Source: an uncultured Pelagibacteraceae bacterium (GTDB lineage: Bacteria > Pseudomonadota > Alphaproteobacteria > Pelagibacterales > Pelagibacteraceae). From it: 64,000 bases of DNA. The notes beneath the pieces are model-generated. The model was given only the letters and a program-made list of their open reading frames with translations, did not search any database and had not been told where the DNA came from. Below are positions 40,667-53,332 of this stretch, piece after piece; within the stretch, counting starts at the first letter, position 1; each line of letters opens with the position of its first letter. The stretch covers positions 62,001 through 126,000 of the forward strand of contig CACPEZ010000001.1 of the NCBI GenBank assembly GCA_902633125.1, written 5' to 3'. Position numbers and translations under genes: made by a program.

Positions 40667-41913
40667 TGAGTAAACTACTTAAAAAAATTGGATTAAATTC
40701 TAGAAAAGCTTTGAATTCAAATATTAGTCCAAAAAAAAAGAATAAAGTTTTAAAAGATTTTGTAAAATTAATTGAGATTAATAAGAATAAAATTATTAGT
40801 GAAAATAAAAAAGATATTTTTTATGCAAAAAGAAAAAAAATAAAAGAAAACCTAATTCAAAGACTCGCTCTTAATAATAATAAATTAAAAAGTATAATTG
40901 ACTCTGTTAAAACTATTACTTCTTTTAAAGATCCAGTTAATCAAGTAACTTCCAAATGGAAAAGGCCAAATGGACTTGAAATTAGAAGAGTTACAATACC
41001 AATAGGAGTTATAGGTGTAATATTTGAAAGTAGACCCAATGTTACTTCAGATGTATCAGCACTATGTTTTAAATCTGGAAATGCTGTTATATTAAGAGGG
41101 GGTTCCGAAGCCTACAATAGTAATAAAATTTTAGTTAATTTATTTAGGAAAGCTCTAAAAAAAAATAATGTAAACGAAAATTACGTCCAGTTTATAAACA
41201 ACAAGAGCAGAAAACTCGTCGATTATTTATTATCAAAAATGGAAAACTCCATTGATGTTGTAATACCACGAGGCGGAAAAAATTTAGTAAAAAAAGTTAA
41301 ACAACTTTCAAAGGTGCCAGTTATTGGTCATTTGGAAGGAATTTGCCATACATATATTGATAAAGAGGCAGAAGATAATATGGCTAACAAAATAGTGTTA
41401 AACGCTAAGTTGAGAAACACTAGTATATGTGGTGCAACTGAAACTCTCTTAATAAATAAAAGTAAATCGAAATCAGTGAATTTAATTTTAAATTCACTAG
41501 CTAAAAGCGGTTGTAAAATTTTAGCTGATAGAAAAATAAGCAAATTATTTAAAGGCAAAACATATCCTGCAAATAATAATACTTGGTCAAAAGAACATCT
41601 CTCACCCATTATTTCTGTTAAATTAGTGAATGATGTCAAAGAAGCAGTTGCCCATGTCAACAAATATGGAACAATGCATACAGACGCAATAGTAACCAAA
41701 AACAAAAATACAGCAAAATTCTTTATTAAGAATGTAAAAAGCTCTATTGCTATTCAAAATTCATCAACACAATTTGCTGACGGAGGCGAATTTGGATTTG
41801 GTGGAGAGGTTGGTATTTCAACAAACACCTTACCACCAAGAGGTCCTGTCGGTTTAAATCAGTTAGTAAGTTATAAATATGAAGTTTATGGTTCGGGGCA
41901 AGTTAGAAAATAA
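40666..41913 (+). CDS. proA: glutamate-5-semialdehyde dehydrogenase
   Basis: IPIGVIGVIFESRPNVTSD; LRGGSEAYNSN; NTSICGATETLL; GFGGEVGISTN. Confidence 0.97.
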   Translation: MSKLLKKIGLNSRKALNSNISPKKKNKVLKDFVKLIEINKNKIISENKKDIFYAKRKKIKENLIQRLALNNNKLKSIIDSVKTITSFKDPVNQVTSKWKRPNGLEIRRVTIPIGVIGVIFESRPNVTSDVSALCFKSGNAVILRGGSEAYNSNKILVNLFRKALKKNNVNENYVQFINNKSRKLVDYLLSKMENSIDVVIPRGGKNLVKKVKQLSKVPVIGHLEGICHTYIDKEAEDNMANKIVLNAKLRNTSICGATETLLINKSKSKSVNLILNSLAKSGCKILADRKISKLFKGKTYPANNNTWSKEHLSPIISVKLVNDVKEAVAHVNKYGTMHTDAIVTKNKNTAKFFIKNVKSSIAIQNSSTQFADGGEFGFGGEVGISTNTLPPRGPVGLNQLVSYKYEVYGSGQVRK

Positions 41914-42421
41914 AAGGATTGGTATACTCGGTGGATCGTTTGATCCAGCACATGTTGGTCATGTAAGAATTTCTAAATTAGCAAAAAAAAATTATGATTT
42001 GAACCAAGTTATATGGGCTATAACAAAACAAAATCCATTTAAAAAAAATAATCCAAATGATCTATCTAAAAGAACAGCTTATGCAAAAAAAATTAATAAA
42101 AATAATAAATTTATAAAAATTAAATGTTTTGAAGAAATAATAAAATCAAATCGTACAGTAGATTTAATTAAATATTTAAAAAAAAAATTTAAACATTCAG
42201 AAATATTTTTTTTAATGGGGGCAGATAATCTAATAAATTTTCATAGATGGAAGGGTTACAATTCAATAACTAAAATGTGCAAAATATTGGTATTTGATCG
42301 AAATGGATACAAATCAAAGGCTTTTAGATCTAAATCATTTAAGAAATATAATAAAAAAGCAGTTGAATTTATAAAGTTTAATAAAGTCAATATTTCATCT
42401 TCTCAATTGAGAAAAATTTGA
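41879..42421 (+). CDS. nadD: nicotinate-nucleotide adenylyltransferase
   Basis: RIGILGGSFDPAHVGHV; FLMGADNLINFHRWKGY; overlaps proA 3' end (start could be 41888). Confidence 0.92.
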   Translation: MKFMVRGKLENKRIGILGGSFDPAHVGHVRISKLAKKNYDLNQVIWAITKQNPFKKNNPNDLSKRTAYAKKINKNNKFIKIKCFEEIIKSNRTVDLIKYLKKKFKHSEIFFLMGADNLINFHRWKGYNSITKMCKILVFDRNGYKSKAFRSKSFKKYNKKAVEFIKFNKVNISSSQLRKI

Positions 42422-42438
42422 TACTCTAAATTTAATTA

Positions 42439-42789
42439 ATGGAAAAAATATCAGCTCTTAAAGATGAAATAATCAAAACGCTTGATATTAATAAAGCCTT
42501 AGACATAGTTTCAATAGATCTCGAAGGAAAATCATCAGTTGCAGACTTCATGATTATAGCCAGTGGTACATCATCAAGACATATTCAAGCTTTATCTGAA
42601 CAAGTTTTTGAAAAATTAAAAATTAACGGTGTAAATAATTGTAAAATTGAAGGAAAAGATAGCAATGATTGGAAGCTTGTAGATGGGATCGACTTAATTG
42701 TTCATATTTTCAATCCTGAGAAAAGAAAATTTTATGAATTAGAAAAAATGTGGTCAGAATTAATTCCTAAAGAAAAACTGATCATATGA
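42439..42789 (+). CDS. rsfS: ribosomal silencing factor RsfS
   Basis: KALDIVSIDLEGKSSVADFMIIASGTSSRHIQAL; WKLVDGIDLIVHIF. Confidence 0.96.
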   Translation: MEKISALKDEIIKTLDINKALDIVSIDLEGKSSVADFMIIASGTSSRHIQALSEQVFEKLKINGVNNCKIEGKDSNDWKLVDGIDLIVHIFNPEKRKFYELEKMWSELIPKEKLII

Positions 42790-43919
42790 AAAAAGTATAC
42801 TTAATAACTTCTTTATTTTTTTTCATATTTACAAATCCAATTTTGAGTAATGAAAACGATATTTACAAAAAAATTGATTTATTTAGTGAAGTCTTGGATA
42901 AAATTAATAAAGAATATGTTGATGAAGTAAATCAGAGTGAAGCAATGGATGCAGCTATAAACGGCGTTTTGCAATCTTTGGATCCTTATTCAGCATATAT
43001 GTCTCCGGACTCGTTTAAAAATATGCAAACTGAGACTAGCGGAGAATTTGGAGGATTGGGCATTGAAGTCAGTATGGAGGCTGGTGTGGTAAAAGTAATT
43101 TCTCCAATTGATAACTCGCCAGCTGAGGAGGTTGGTGTAAAAGCTGGAGATTACATCGTTAAAATTGATGATATTCAAGTTCAAGGAAAAACTCTTTCTG
43201 AAGCTGTAGAATTGATGAGAGGCCCAGTTGGATCTGATATAGAGATTACTGTTAGAAGAAGGGGAGAAAGAAAAGCACTTATATTTACAATTACGAGAGA
43301 AATAATACAAGTTGCATCTGTAAAGTCAGAAATTAAAGATGATCAAACAGCTTATATAAGATTAACATCATTCAATGAGAATAGTAGTAAACAAATAAAA
43401 AATAAAATCAAAGAATTTAAGAAAAATAAGAAAATTAAAAATTACATATTAGATTTAAGAAACAATCCTGGTGGATTGTTATCTCAAGCAATAAAAATTT
43501 CAGATTATTTTTTAGAAAATGGAGAAATAGTTTCAACAAAAAGTAAAAGAAAGTATGAAAATAGAAAATGGTTTGCAAAAAAAGGAGATATTATTGATGG
43601 AGAAACAATGGTTATTTTGATTAATTATGGGTCTGCATCAGCATCTGAAATTGTTGCAGGAGCACTACAAGATCACAAAAGAGCAATATTAGTAGGAGAG
43701 AGTACATATGGAAAAGGGTCAGTTCAGTCAATTATTCCTTTAGAAAATGAAGGTGCCATAAGACTTACTGTTTCTAAATATTATCTCCCATCAGGTAAAT
43801 CGATTTCAAGAGTAGGTGTAAATCCAGATATAGTTATTGCTGAAGGTTCAGATGAATTTAGAATAAATACAGATACCGATAACCAGTTGGAATTTGCTCT
43901 TAAATTATTAAATGGTTAA
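42786..43919 (+). CDS. ctpA: S41 family C-terminal processing peptidase
   Basis: LDPYSAYMSPDSFKNMQTETSGEFGGLGIEV; PDZ; INYGSASASEIVAGALQDHKRAILVGESTYGKGSVQ. Confidence 0.96.
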   Translation: MKKVYLITSLFFFIFTNPILSNENDIYKKIDLFSEVLDKINKEYVDEVNQSEAMDAAINGVLQSLDPYSAYMSPDSFKNMQTETSGEFGGLGIEVSMEAGVVKVISPIDNSPAEEVGVKAGDYIVKIDDIQVQGKTLSEAVELMRGPVGSDIEITVRRRGERKALIFTITREIIQVASVKSEIKDDQTAYIRLTSFNENSSKQIKNKIKEFKKNKKIKNYILDLRNNPGGLLSQAIKISDYFLENGEIVSTKSKRKYENRKWFAKKGDIIDGETMVILINYGSASASEIVAGALQDHKRAILVGESTYGKGSVQSIIPLENEGAIRLTVSKYYLPSGKSISRVGVNPDIVIAEGSDEFRINTDTDNQLEFALKLLNG

Positions 43920-43921
43920 GA

Positions 43922-44398
43922 ATGAAAGAAAAATTTCAAAACCTCCCATTAAGAAATGGTGTAGGCATCGCAGTCTTAAATAAAGAAAATAAGATATTTG
44001 TGGCAAAAAGAATTGATAATCCTGCTGATTTTTGGCAGATGCCTCAAGGCGGTATTGATGAAGGTGAAAATTATTTTGATGCAGCGTTGAGAGAACTTAA
44101 AGAAGAAACAAGCATAAAGACAGTAGAATTAATTAAAGAAATAAGCAAATACACAACTTACGATCTTCCTGATCGCCTCTTAGGAATTATTTGGAAAGGA
44201 AAATATAAAGGCCAAAAGCAAAAGTGGTTTATTGTAAAGTTTTATGGAGATGAAAATGAAATTAACATAAAAACTAAACATCCTGAATTTTTAGATTGGA
44301 AATGGATAGATATTAAAGATTTAACAACTAAAGTTGTAGATTTTAAACTTCATGTTTACCAAGAAATTCAAAAAGAACTTGAAAAAGTAGTTAATTAA
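43922..44398 (+). CDS. rppH: RNA pyrophosphohydrolase
   Basis: Nudix box GGIDEGENYFDAALRELKEETSI; WQMPQGG. Confidence 0.93.
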   Translation: MKEKFQNLPLRNGVGIAVLNKENKIFVAKRIDNPADFWQMPQGGIDEGENYFDAALRELKEETSIKTVELIKEISKYTTYDLPDRLLGIIWKGKYKGQKQKWFIVKFYGDENEINIKTKHPEFLDWKWIDIKDLTTKVVDFKLHVYQEIQKELEKVVN

Positions 44399-44788
44399 TA
44401 CTTATAGATTTTAGAACTTCGACTTTGTGGTTTAAAAGAAATCTTTTTTGATCATCGATATTATCTTTTGATAATTCTGCTTCAGCGCTGCTTATCGATT
44501 CAGATACAAAATTTTTATCAGCATCTTTTAAATCAAAAATTGAACTAGTTAATACAGATAATGTATTGTCTTTAAATTCGACAATACCATCTTCAACATA
44601 GAAACTTTGTTCCCCAGACTCAGAGAATACTCTAATTATACCTGGTTTTAAAAAAGAGATAATTGGAATATGGTCTTTAAGAATACCAATCTCTCCTTCT
44701 ACAGCAGGTATTACAACCTCAAATACATTATCTTTAGAAAGAAAAGATTGTTCTGGATTAACAATATCTATATTAAAGAGATTACTCA

Positions 44789-44789
<1 letters not shown>
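44391..44789 (-). CDS. atpC: F0F1 ATP synthase subunit epsilon
   Basis: FNIDIVNPEQSFLSKDNVFEVVIPAVEGEIGILKDHIPIIS. Confidence 0.95.
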
Positions 44790-47094
<2,305 letters not shown>

Positions 47095-47100
47095 TTATAA

Positions 47101-48621
47101 TTATTTAATTCCTTTAATTAATTCTACTAATTGTTTTTCAATGTCTTCCTCAATCTTCCCAGTTTTGGCAATAGACTCCATAATCTCAGGCTTATCAGAT
47201 TTACACTTTTGTAGAACTTTATTTTCAAAGTCGGCTACATCTTTAAGTTCAATATCATCCAAATAACCTTTTACACCACAGAAAATTGATATAACTTGTT
47301 CTGCAACTGTCATGGGAGAATATTGTCCTTGTTTTAAAAGTTCAGTTAACTTCGAACCTCTATTTAAAAGTTTTTGTGTAGATGCGTCTAAATCAGATCC
47401 AAATTGAGCAAAAGCTGCCATTTCTCTGTATTGAGCTAACTCTAATTTAATTGATCCAGCTACAGATTTCATAGCTTTAGTTTGTGCAGCTGATCCTACT
47501 CTAGATACGGATAATCCAACGTTTACTGCAGGTCTTATTCCTTGATTGAATAGTTCAGTTTCTAAAAATATTTGCCCATCTGTAATAGATATTACATTTG
47601 TTGGAATATATGCAGAAACATCACCTGCTTGTGTTTCAATAATTGGTAGCGCAGTTAAAGAACCTCCGCCATTTTCATCACTTAATTTAGCAGCTCTCTC
47701 TAATAATCTACTATGTAAATAGAACACATCCCCAGGGTATGCTTCACGCCCTGGCGGTCTTCTTAGTAATAATGACATTTGTCTATATGCAACTGCTTGC
47801 TTAGATAAATCATCGTAAATAATTAAAGCATGCATTCCATTATCTCTAAAATATTCTCCCATAGTACATCCTGTGTAAGGAGCTAAAAACTGAAGAGGTG
47901 CAGAGTCTGAGGCTGTTGCGGAAACTATAGTCGTATATTCCATTGCACCAGCATCCTCTAAAGTTTTTACAATCTGAGCAACCGTTGATCTTTTTTGTCC
48001 AATTGCAACATATATACAATAAAGTTTTTTACTTTCATCGTCTGACTCATTAATTTTCTTTTGATTTATAATTGTATCGATAGCTACTGCGGTTTTACCT
48101 GTTTGACGATCTCCAATTATAAGTTCCCTTTGCCCTCTTCCAACGGGAATTAAGCTATCAATTGCTTTTAAACCTGTTTGCATTGGTTCTCCAACTGATT
48201 GTCGTGGAATAATTCCTGGAGCTTTAACTTCAACTCTTTTTCTTTCTAAACTTTTATCTAAAGCTCCTTTTCCATCAATTGGATTTCCTAATCCATCAAC
48301 AACTCTTCCTAAAAGTTGTTTTCCAACTGGTACATCAACAATCGCACCAGTTCTTTTTACAGTATCTCCCTCTTTAATTTCTCTATCATCACCAAATATA
48401 ACAACACCAACGTTGTCACTCTCTAAGTTTAATGCCATTCCTTTAGAGCCATCGGAAAACTCAACCATTTCTCCTGCTTGAACATTATCCAAGCCATAAA
48501 TTCTTGCAATTCCATCTCCAACAGACAATACTTGCCCGACCTCTGAAACTTCAGCTCTATCGCCAAGTTTTTTTATCTGCTCTTTTAATATTTTTGTTAC
48601 TTCTGAAGGATTTATTTCCAT
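47101..48621 (-). CDS. atpA: F0F1 ATP synthase subunit alpha
   Basis: [29 protein letters not shown]; highly conserved throughout. Confidence 0.99.
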   Translation of the reverse strand: MEINPSEVTKILKEQIKKLGDRAEVSEVGQVLSVGDGIARIYGLDNVQAGEMVEFSDGSKGMALNLESDNVGVVIFGDDREIKEGDTVKRTGAIVDVPVGKQLLGRVVDGLGNPIDGKGALDKSLERKRVEVKAPGIIPRQSVGEPMQTGLKAIDSLIPVGRGQRELIIGDRQTGKTAVAIDTIINQKKINESDDESKKLYCIYVAIGQKRSTVAQIVKTLEDAGAMEYTTIVSATASDSAPLQFLAPYTGCTMGEYFRDNGMHALIIYDDLSKQAVAYRQMSLLLRRPPGREAYPGDVFYLHSRLLERAAKLSDENGGGSLTALPIIETQAGDVSAYIPTNVISITDGQIFLETELFNQGIRPAVNVGLSVSRVGSAAQTKAMKSVAGSIKLELAQYREMAAFAQFGSDLDASTQKLLNRGSKLTELLKQGQYSPMTVAEQVISIFCGVKGYLDDIELKDVADFENKVLQKCKSDKPEIMESIAKTGKIEEDIEKQLVELIKGIK

Positions 48622-49176
48622 TTATGCCTCTATCATTTGTTTTTGAATTTGTTGCAGTTTATTTTTAATAGAATTATCTACCATTGTACTTCCTACTTTT
48701 AATACTAAGCCACCAATTAAACTTGGATCAAATTTATAATTTAACTGTATCTTTGCTCCAAAGTTTTGAGATAGCTCTTCTTTAATTTTAGAGATATCTG
48801 TTTCATTAAGTTCTTTAGCTGAAAAAAGCTCAGCTTTTATTTCGCCTCTAGCTTTCGAACATACCTCTATAAAGTCACTTAAAACTTTTTCTAAATAAAA
48901 AAATCTTTTTTTTTGAATTAAAAAAACTAGAAATCTTTTTAAAAGATTATCAAAATTGTTTTTTTCAGAAATTGTTTCAATAACTCTAGTTAAATCTTCA
49001 ATGCTTGTCGTGGGGTTTTTGATTAAATATCTAAATTCTTCACTTTCATTTATGAGCTTACTTATTGCAACGACTTGTTCCTCTATTTTTGCCAGAGATT
49101 TATCTTCGTTAGCCAGCTCAAATAATGCTTGAGCATAACTGTTGTTAGAAGTTATTGATATTTTATTTTCGCTCAA
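48622..49176 (-). CDS. atpH: F0F1 ATP synthase subunit delta
   Basis: SYAQALFELANEDKSL...; DPSLIGGLVLKVGSTMVDNSIKNKLQQI. Confidence 0.94.
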   Translation of the reverse strand: MSENKISITSNNSYAQALFELANEDKSLAKIEEQVVAISKLINESEEFRYLIKNPTTSIEDLTRVIETISEKNNFDNLLKRFLVFLIQKKRFFYLEKVLSDFIEVCSKARGEIKAELFSAKELNETDISKIKEELSQNFGAKIQLNYKFDPSLIGGLVLKVGSTMVDNSIKNKLQQIQKQMIEA

Positions 49177-49278
49177 TTTATACTCTCAATTGTGAAGATT
49201 TTTAAAATTTCGCTTAGATAACATACGAATTATCAGTCTTCAAGGCTCAGATTGTGAAAAATGGTAAGATTTAATGGG

Positions 49279-51234
49279 CTAATTGAAGCTGATAGGGTCA
49301 ACATCAACTGAAAGTTTCATTCCTTTGGAGAGTTGAAAATCTTTCAATACATCTTTCAATTTTTTCTGAACACTAGATGTTTTTTTTGCCCTTATTAATA
49401 GTCTATTTCTGAATTTTTGATTAATTCTATATATTGGAGCGTTTACGGGTCCTAAAATTTTTGCATCTATAGATTTTGATAAAATATTTTTAAGTTTTAC
49501 AGCATCTATATCAAGTTTTTTTTCATTTGATGAAGATAAAATTAAAGCAATAAATCTTTCGTAGGGTGGTAAATTATTCCTCTTTCTTAAATTTAATTCA
49601 TTTTCTAAAAATTTAAAAGGATCTTCATTTGTAATTTGATTTATAACTTCTGGTTTTAAGTTGTATGTTTGGAAATAAATATTAGCTGGTTTTCCAGTTC
49701 TACCTGCTCTTCCCGATAACTGATGGTAAAGTTGTAAATTTTTTTCAGTGCTCCTAAGATCGTGTCCTTGAGAAGTTAAATCAATGTCTAATACAACAAT
49801 ACAATTCAATTTTGGAAAGTGAAATCCTTTTGATATTAATTGAGTGCCTACGAGAATATCTATTTCTCCAGATATAATTTTATTCAATTTATCTTTGCCA
49901 GATGCTTTATTCATTGTGTCGCTAGAAAAAATTATTATTTTTTTATTAGGAAAGAGGTTTTTAACTTCCTCTGCAATTTTTTCTACACCAGGTCCACTAA
50001 ATACAAACTCACAAACATTTCCTTTTTTACAATCTCTATTTAATTTTGAATTATATCCACAGTAATGACACAAAAGAATTTTTTTATTTTTGTGAAATAC
50101 TAAATTTATAGAACACCTTGGGCATGTAAAAACATTTAAACATTTTTTACATAAAACATAGGGTGCAAAACCTCTTCTATTTATGAAAAAGAGAACTTGA
50201 TCTTTTTTATTTAAATGTTCTTTTACTTTTTCAAGAGTTTTAAGAGATATAGAACTTTTGGTCGCTAGTTGATTTTGATAAAGATCGATAACATGGTGTT
50301 TGGGTAAATTTGCACCTTTATATCGATTAAGCAATCTTGAGTAATTATATTTTTTAGTTTTAATATTTTCATATGTTTCGATTGATGGAACTGCAGTTAC
50401 TAAATTTATTGGAATATTTTCGTGTTTAGCTCTTGATATTGCCATATCTCTAGCATTATAGATAATTCCTTCATCTTGTTTATAGGATTGATCGTGCTCT
50501 TCATCCACAGTTATCAAACCTAATTTTTTGAATGGCAGAAATAAGGATGATCTTGCTCCGATTACTACTTTAATTTTTCCTGCTGATAATCCATTCCATA
50601 TAATTTTTCTTTTTTTTGGGCTGACTTTTGAATGCCAAACTGCAGCTTCAAATCCAAAATAAGATTTAAATTTTTTTTCAAATTCATTTGTTAGTCCTAT
50701 TTCTGGTAATAAAATTAGAGCTTGCAATCCTATATTTATAATTTTTTCAATAGCTTTAAAATAAACTATTGTTTTTCCTGAACCGGTTGTACCTTGAAGT
50801 AAATGAACTCTAAAACTGCTATGATTTTTAGATAACTCTTTATAGGCCTTATCTTGCTCTTCAGAAAGTTGATAAGTTTCTTTTTCGCTTGATAGAGTAT
50901 ATTTTAATAGATCGCTGTCATTTTTTATTTTTAAATTTTCGTCATTAATCAAATGTAGTTTTAAACACATTCCTAGGGGCACAAGATTGTAATTAGAAAA
51001 CCACTTTAGAAAATTCATTGTCTTTTTACTTAGTGGTTCAATTTCAATTTTTTCAATTATAGATTTTAATTTAAATTCCTTCTTATTCTTTTCTTCAAAA
51101 AAATCCCAAATTACACCAATAATATTTTTCTTACCAAATGGAACTTTTACATAATCTCCTGCTTTTAATTTAATATTACTTTCATATGTAAAAGGATAAT
51201 CAAATATATTTGGCAACAAAACTGGATATTTCAT
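49279..51234 (-). CDS. priA: primosomal protein N' (PriA helicase)
   Basis: LLQGTTGSGKTIVYFKAI; VDEEHDQSYKQDE; zinc-binding Cys cluster CKKCLNVFTCPRCSINLVFHKNKKILLCHYCG; HQLSGRAGRTGK. Confidence 0.96.
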   Translation of the reverse strand: MKYPVLLPNIFDYPFTYESNIKLKAGDYVKVPFGKKNIIGVIWDFFEEKNKKEFKLKSIIEKIEIEPLSKKTMNFLKWFSNYNLVPLGMCLKLHLINDENLKIKNDSDLLKYTLSSEKETYQLSEEQDKAYKELSKNHSSFRVHLLQGTTGSGKTIVYFKAIEKIINIGLQALILLPEIGLTNEFEKKFKSYFGFEAAVWHSKVSPKKRKIIWNGLSAGKIKVVIGARSSLFLPFKKLGLITVDEEHDQSYKQDEGIIYNARDMAISRAKHENIPINLVTAVPSIETYENIKTKKYNYSRLLNRYKGANLPKHHVIDLYQNQLATKSSISLKTLEKVKEHLNKKDQVLFFINRRGFAPYVLCKKCLNVFTCPRCSINLVFHKNKKILLCHYCGYNSKLNRDCKKGNVCEFVFSGPGVEKIAEEVKNLFPNKKIIIFSSDTMNKASGKDKLNKIISGEIDILVGTQLISKGFHFPKLNCIVVLDIDLTSQGHDLRSTEKNLQLYHQLSGRAGRTGKPANIYFQTYNLKPEVINQITNEDPFKFLENELNLRKRNNLPPYERFIALILSSSNEKKLDIDAVKLKNILSKSIDAKILGPVNAPIYRINQKFRNRLLIRAKKTSSVQKKLKDVLKDFQLSKGMKLSVDVDPISFN

Positions 51235-51285
51235 AAATATTTAATTTTAGTTTTTTTATATCTTAAAAATATATAAATAGATCAA

Positions 51286-51930
51286 ATGAAATATAATTAT
51301 TACTGGAGAAAATCAGGTTTAAAAAAACCTTATGGGGATAATTTTTTGAGTTTAGTTGAGGAATATAAGCCAAAAAATGTATTAGAAATTGGTGTTTTTT
51401 GTGGTGTTACATCAAGAAATATATGTGAATTATTAAAGACAAATTTTGGCAGTGATTTTAGATATTACGGATTAGATTTATTTGGATCTACTAAAACATC
51501 AAGTGTAGATGAGATCGAACCTAAATTTCTTGAAAATCAAAAGTTTTCGAATCCACTTAAAACTATCTATTATAATTTCATAAAAAAAGAAAATTTAAAT
51601 TCAAAGATATCTGTTCAAAATTTTTTAAAGAAATTTTCACAAAATATTGAGCTGATAGAAGGAGACACAAGGGTGACTTTAGAAAAAGTTCCTTTAAGTG
51701 AAATTGATTTCGTATTTTTAGATGGAGGACATAGTTACGATACGGTTTTAAGTGATTTACAGAAACTTTATGACAACATGAAAAATAATTCTAAAATTGT
51801 TTGTGATGATTTTGCAGGTATTACAAAAATTGAAAGTGTTGAAAAAGCAATAAAAGACTTTGCAAATAATAACAGAATAAAACTTGAAGAAAAATTTAAA
51901 AGATTTGCTTTATTGAATGTAGAAAAATAA
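51286..51930 (+). CDS. class I SAM-dependent methyltransferase
   Basis: VLEIGVFCGVTSRNI; IDFVFLDGGHSYDTVLSDLQKLYDNMKNNSKIVCDDF. Confidence 0.78.
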   Translation: MKYNYYWRKSGLKKPYGDNFLSLVEEYKPKNVLEIGVFCGVTSRNICELLKTNFGSDFRYYGLDLFGSTKTSSVDEIEPKFLENQKFSNPLKTIYYNFIKKENLNSKISVQNFLKKFSQNIELIEGDTRVTLEKVPLSEIDFVFLDGGHSYDTVLSDLQKLYDNMKNNSKIVCDDFAGITKIESVEKAIKDFANNNRIKLEEKFKRFALLNVEK

Positions 51931-51933
51931 TTA

Positions 51934-53331
51934 TTAAGAGTGAATTTGTCTTTTATCTACTGATAATGCTGCTTCTTTTATAGCTTCTGAAAATGTTGGG
52001 TGTGCGTGACATGTTCTTGCAATATCTTCGGAACTAGCTCCAAATTCCATTGCGACAGCCATCTCAGCTATCATTTCTCCTGCATGAGGACCAATAATAT
52101 GCACACCAAGCACTTTATCAGTTGATTGGTCTGCCAAAATTTTTACAAAACCCTCTGGCTCATCAATTGCTTTGGCTCTTGAATTTGCCATAAAAGGAAA
52201 TTTACCAATTTTGTACCCTATGTTTTCTTTTTTTAATTGCTCTTCGCTTTTGCCAACATAAGCAACCTCGGGAGATGTATAAACAACTCCAGGAATAATA
52301 TCATAATTAACATGACCTGACTGGCCTGCTATTAATTCTGCAACTGCAATTCCTTCCTCTTCAGCTTTATGGGCTAACATTGGGCCATCAATAACATCAC
52401 CTATTGCATAAATATTTTTAACATTCGTTTCAAAATTTTTATTTACTTTAACTCTTCCTTTTTCATCTAACTTTACACCAGCTTTATCTAAATTTAAGTT
52501 TTTAGTATAAGGTCTTCTACCTACAGAAATTAAAACGACATCAACATCATGCTTAACTTTTTGGCCATCATTTTGTGAAGTCTCAACTGTCACGCCATTA
52601 GAGTTTTTAGTTATTTTATCAACTTTAGTATTAAGGTTAAATTTTATACCTTGCTTCTTTAATATTTTCATAAATTCATTTGAAATATCTCGATCCATTC
52701 CAGGCGTGATGTGATCTAAAAATTCAACGACTGTGACTTCAGTGCCAAGTCTTGACCAAACAGATCCCATTTCCAATCCTATATATCCACCACCAACAAC
52801 AATCATTTTATTGGGGAGTTTGGGAATAGATAGGGCTCCAGTTGAAGAAAGAATTCTCTCTTCATCAAAGTCTACTCCAGGCAATGAAACTGGCTCAGAT
52901 CCTGTACTGATTATTGTTTTATCAGTTTGAATTATTTTAGTGCCTTCAGAGCCTTCAATTTTTATTGAATTCTCGTTCTCAAACGAACCTTTGCCTTTAA
53001 AATAAGTGACTTTGTTTTTTTTGAATAAAAATTCAACTCCTTTAGTCAAAACTGTTACAGCTTTGTCTTTATTTTTCATCATTTTATCTAAATTGAGTTT
53101 TATTTCTCCAGTCTCGATTCCAATTTTTTCAAAATTTTTAGCACTGTGAAATTTTTCAGATAAATTAAGTAAACTTTTTGACGGGATACATCCAATATTT
53201 AAACACGTCCCCCCTAGAGATCCTCTAGACTCTATGCATGCTGTTTTAAGTCCAAGTTGAGACAATCTAATTGCACAAACATATCCCCCAGGGCCACCAC
53301 CAATTACTGTAACATCAAATTTTTCTGACAT
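51934..53331 (-). CDS. lpdA: dihydrolipoyl dehydrogenase
   Basis: VTVIGGGPGGYVCAIRLSQLG; GGTCLNIGCIPSKSLL; CHAHPTFSEAIKEAAL. Confidence 0.98.
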   Translation of the reverse strand: MSEKFDVTVIGGGPGGYVCAIRLSQLGLKTACIESRGSLGGTCLNIGCIPSKSLLNLSEKFHSAKNFEKIGIETGEIKLNLDKMMKNKDKAVTVLTKGVEFLFKKNKVTYFKGKGSFENENSIKIEGSEGTKIIQTDKTIISTGSEPVSLPGVDFDEERILSSTGALSIPKLPNKMIVVGGGYIGLEMGSVWSRLGTEVTVVEFLDHITPGMDRDISNEFMKILKKQGIKFNLNTKVDKITKNSNGVTVETSQNDGQKVKHDVDVVLISVGRRPYTKNLNLDKAGVKLDEKGRVKVNKNFETNVKNIYAIGDVIDGPMLAHKAEEEGIAVAELIAGQSGHVNYDIIPGVVYTSPEVAYVGKSEEQLKKENIGYKIGKFPFMANSRAKAIDEPEGFVKILADQSTDKVLGVHIIGPHAGEMIAEMAVAMEFGASSEDIARTCHAHPTFSEAIKEAALSVDKRQIHS

Positions 53332-53332
53332 A

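Noticed and set aside
41328-41705. 125-aa ORF antisense to proA
   Set aside because: Shadow ORF opposite proA with no family resemblance
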